NCBI GenBank assembly: GCA_003427395.1 | Contig: BFEA01000291.1 | Location: forward strand, 470,271 to 511,979 | From: Chara braunii | Taxonomy: Eukaryota; Streptophyta; Charophyceae; Charales; Characeae | Direction: 5' to 3' | DNA length: 41,709 nt | Shown here: positions 39,660 to 41,709 of the stretch, piece by piece | Numbering within the stretch: position 1 is the first letter of the stretch | Layout: each line of letters starts with the position of its first letter | Notes under the pieces: model-generated | Databases searched by the model: none | Seen by the model: the letters and a program-made list of their open reading frames with translations, nothing else | What the model was told of the DNA's origin: nothing | Made by a program: the position numbers and the translations under genes

Positions 39660-40320
39660 CGCCGGAACACGAGCGGGGTTAAAGGGGGGTAGACAAGAGC
39701 CCGTCGCTCCCCTCTTCACTGAAGTAAGCGCAGATACGAGACAAGCGGACGCCCCGCCCAACTCCCCTCTCCTACCCAGTGCCGCCATCGACATGGAGAA
39801 ACTCCAATCAATCAACCACCAAACAGAACTCCCTCTCCTCCTTTCACAGCTTGCGTCCCTCTCTACCCTACAGGATATGGAAAAGACGTACCGATAAAGA
39901 CGGAAAGGAACGCAGCAGCATTGAGAAGCTTGAGAAGCGCACGGCCTCTGCAGCGTTTGAACCCTATATATCGTGTCTGCACGACAACAAAGGTTTTCAC
40001 AAAGCGCAGATCAACCCGAGCTCTTGCGAATCCCTCCTCCCAATGAACATTTGTCTTACAATTCATCACATCATTACATCGTTTTCAAGCAACAACTGTA
40101 GTCTTCCAGGAGGTGAAACAGATCAGAGCAGAGCCTGGTTCCTTCGGCCTCTCCCTCTCCCCCTTGCCTTGCCATCGGACTTGCAATCCACTTGCCGTAC
40201 CTGTGCTCAACACGCATAAACTAGACTACTTCGCTGCAACGCTCAAACCAAACGAAGACGGCATCAAAAAGTCCACAATCACCAACAAGTAGGGGCCCTT
40301 TACGACGCGATAGTCATCGA
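39657..40320 (+). other. no gene recognised
   Basis: An ORF of 146 codons (39779-40219) has no recognisable motif; the sequence could be the 3' flank of the minus-strand pseudogene candidate. Confidence 0.4.
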
Positions 40321-41333
40321 TCAATCAACCGAAACCCTAGGGCATGAGCAGCTGCAGCAAACGACGCAAAACACGCACCAACCTCCGCCACATCTCCCCC
40401 TTTTTCCCCACCGACTAACCTTCCCTTCGTATCTGCCTACGAGTCCGACCGACAACCTGCGGAAATCAGCGGAGCCTCCCCTCGAGTCGCGATCGGATTT
40501 CGAAGACCCCGACGAAGACGACGAAGAAGAGGAAGAAGAGGAAGAGGAAGAAGAGGAAGGAGAAGAAGAAGAGGAAGAAGAGGAAGACGAACAAGAAGAG
40601 CCAGTACTAGTATCATTGGCATCGCTACCAGAATAACTCGAACGTGACCGAGAGTCGGAAGACTCCCCGCGACCCCCTCCCCTCCCTTGGACGTCAACAC
40701 ATTGCGTATCTGCAGCAGCATCAGAAACCACGCCGTTCTTTCTCCATACCATCTCACGCCAATGATCGAGGTGACTGACCTCTCTCTCGGTCGTTCCTCC
40801 CAACACAATTTTTCTACTTCCACCCCTCCCACGTCCTCCACACCCCCCCCCCCGCCTCCTCGCTAACCCCGTCGTCGCGTTCTTCCTCTCTTTCATGACA
40901 CCCTCCACCGCCTTCTCCGTTTCGTCTTCTCTTCCTCCCCTTGCGAGGTCGAAGAAGGAAAAGGCGGTTGCGCCATCCCCCCCGCCGACGTCCCTACGGA
41001 TTTCGTCATCTTCAATCAATCAACTTCTTGTTGCTCTTCATCCACTTGTTTACAAATCGATAATGCTCCTCCCACACAGTCTCCTCGTGCAACGCATTTA
41101 GTATATCTAGCTCGATCTCCTCTCTACCTTCCGCCACATTCGCGGGTCCCTAGACGACAAACGATTTCCACGACCTTCAGAAGTCGGGTCCCCTCGGGAA
41201 GCGTCTGAATTGTCTCGCTCCGCTTGATCTTCTCTTTGGAAGACAATTCTTGCATACGCCTCCGTATGCCATCGCCTCACCAGAGCTCCGGCTTCGTCGA
41301 AGGGACGGATCGCTTACGCCTCTTCTTACCCAT
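40321..41333 (-). pseudogene. candidate broken gene of unknown function
   Basis: Minus strand: ATG at 41331-41333 opens MGKKRRKRSVPSTKPELW. It meets TGA (41277-41279) and continues in the same frame with RRRMQELSSKEKIKRSE and LLKVVEIVCRLG to TAG 41124-41126. The adjacent frame (41149-41012) carries REEIELDILNALHEETVWEE and FVNKWMKSNKKLID before a TGA. Just after a TTGATTGATTGA slippage site a third frame (41019-40321) reads IEDDEIRRDVGGG and becomes Gly- then Ser-rich (poly-Ser from AGC/TCT-type triplets). Protein-like composition in each piece suggests one gene with a stop and two frameshifts, or a gene with small introns. No family recognised. Confidence 0.35.
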
Positions 41334-41709
41334 CGTTTGCTACTAAAGGGGCTGTGACATCATCAGACGAGCCGCCACGCCCCCTCCTCCTCCGCCGCCT
41401 CCGCCGCCGTCTCCTCCGCCGCCTCCTCCGCCGCCTCCGCCGACCCCGCCTCGACCGTTCATTCGCCGATGAAGTTGCTCATCGCCGCCGCCTTCCTGTT
41501 CCGACCGCTTGCGCTGACCCGAGCGCAACCCTCGTGAGGACGAACGTTCGTCGCCAGTCGCGCAAAAACCAGCCCCCCCCTCCCCCTCCCCACTGCTGCT
41601 CCCATCACCATCACCACGTGTAGTTGCTCTATCTCTTCAACGTCGGATAAAGCCTTCTTGCTCCATTTACCGGGACGCATCGCTGACTGTTAATCTCATC
41701 CGTTTGTTT
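41334..41709. other. CCG/CTC-rich edge sequence
   Basis: CCGCCT/CTCCGC repeats at 41384-41450 and C runs near 41575. A minus-strand ORF starts MRPGKWSKKALSDVEEIEQL at 41680 and soon becomes low complexity. It might be a first exon of the candidate gene to its left, which I cannot show. Confidence 0.35.

Overview
The window is nuclear DNA from a eukaryote, most likely a green-lineage (streptophyte) alga or early plant. The reasons are: a split gene with four long GT-AG introns whose product reads like plant REV3; short runs of the plant-type telomere motif CCCTAAA; an L1-type LINE whose ORF2 ends in a plant-style zf-RVT zinc finger; and very heavy microsatellite, SINE and MITE content. A charophyte such as Chara would fit, but this is inference from style and not from a search.

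Left part (1-13 kb): the last five exons of REV3, the catalytic subunit of translesion DNA polymerase zeta, lie on the + strand at 141-346, 1941-2244, 6048-6290, 9338-9853 and 12566-12751. They give 484 residues plus a TAG stop. The upstream exons are off the left edge. The introns (1.6, 3.8, 3.0 and 2.7 kb) hold a tRNA-derived SINE, a tRNA-like dimer repeat, several TIR elements, palindromes, a poly-T insertion with a target-site duplication, and simple repeats.

Middle (13-18.7 kb): no recognisable gene. It holds a compact TIR element with near-perfect ends, a TTAA-flanked MITE, tandem duplications ending in (GA)n, copies of a dispersed repeat also present in REV3 intron 2, and two telomere-like tracts.

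LINE (about 18.7-26.3 kb, minus strand): a decayed L1-like element. ORF1 has an RRM/DUF4283-like region and a CCHC knuckle and is frameshifted. ORF2 has endonuclease, reverse transcriptase and zf-RVT. Once a false 84-bp duplication around a single N is discounted, ORF2 stays in one frame over 4.4 kb with only four internal stops. Upstream of ORF1 lies a G-rich tract (on the + strand) with two tandem ~295-bp units.

Right part (26.3-41.7 kb): mostly repeats (SINEs, MITEs, satellites, very long CT/GA/GT tracts). It holds a clear assembly artifact at 29792-29963: a complete Nextera mate-pair junction adapter, then 95 bp copied from 16469-16563, then a 39-N gap. Near the right edge there is a possible broken gene on the minus strand (41333 down to 40321) of unknown function. 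No CRISPR, operon or prokaryotic feature is present.
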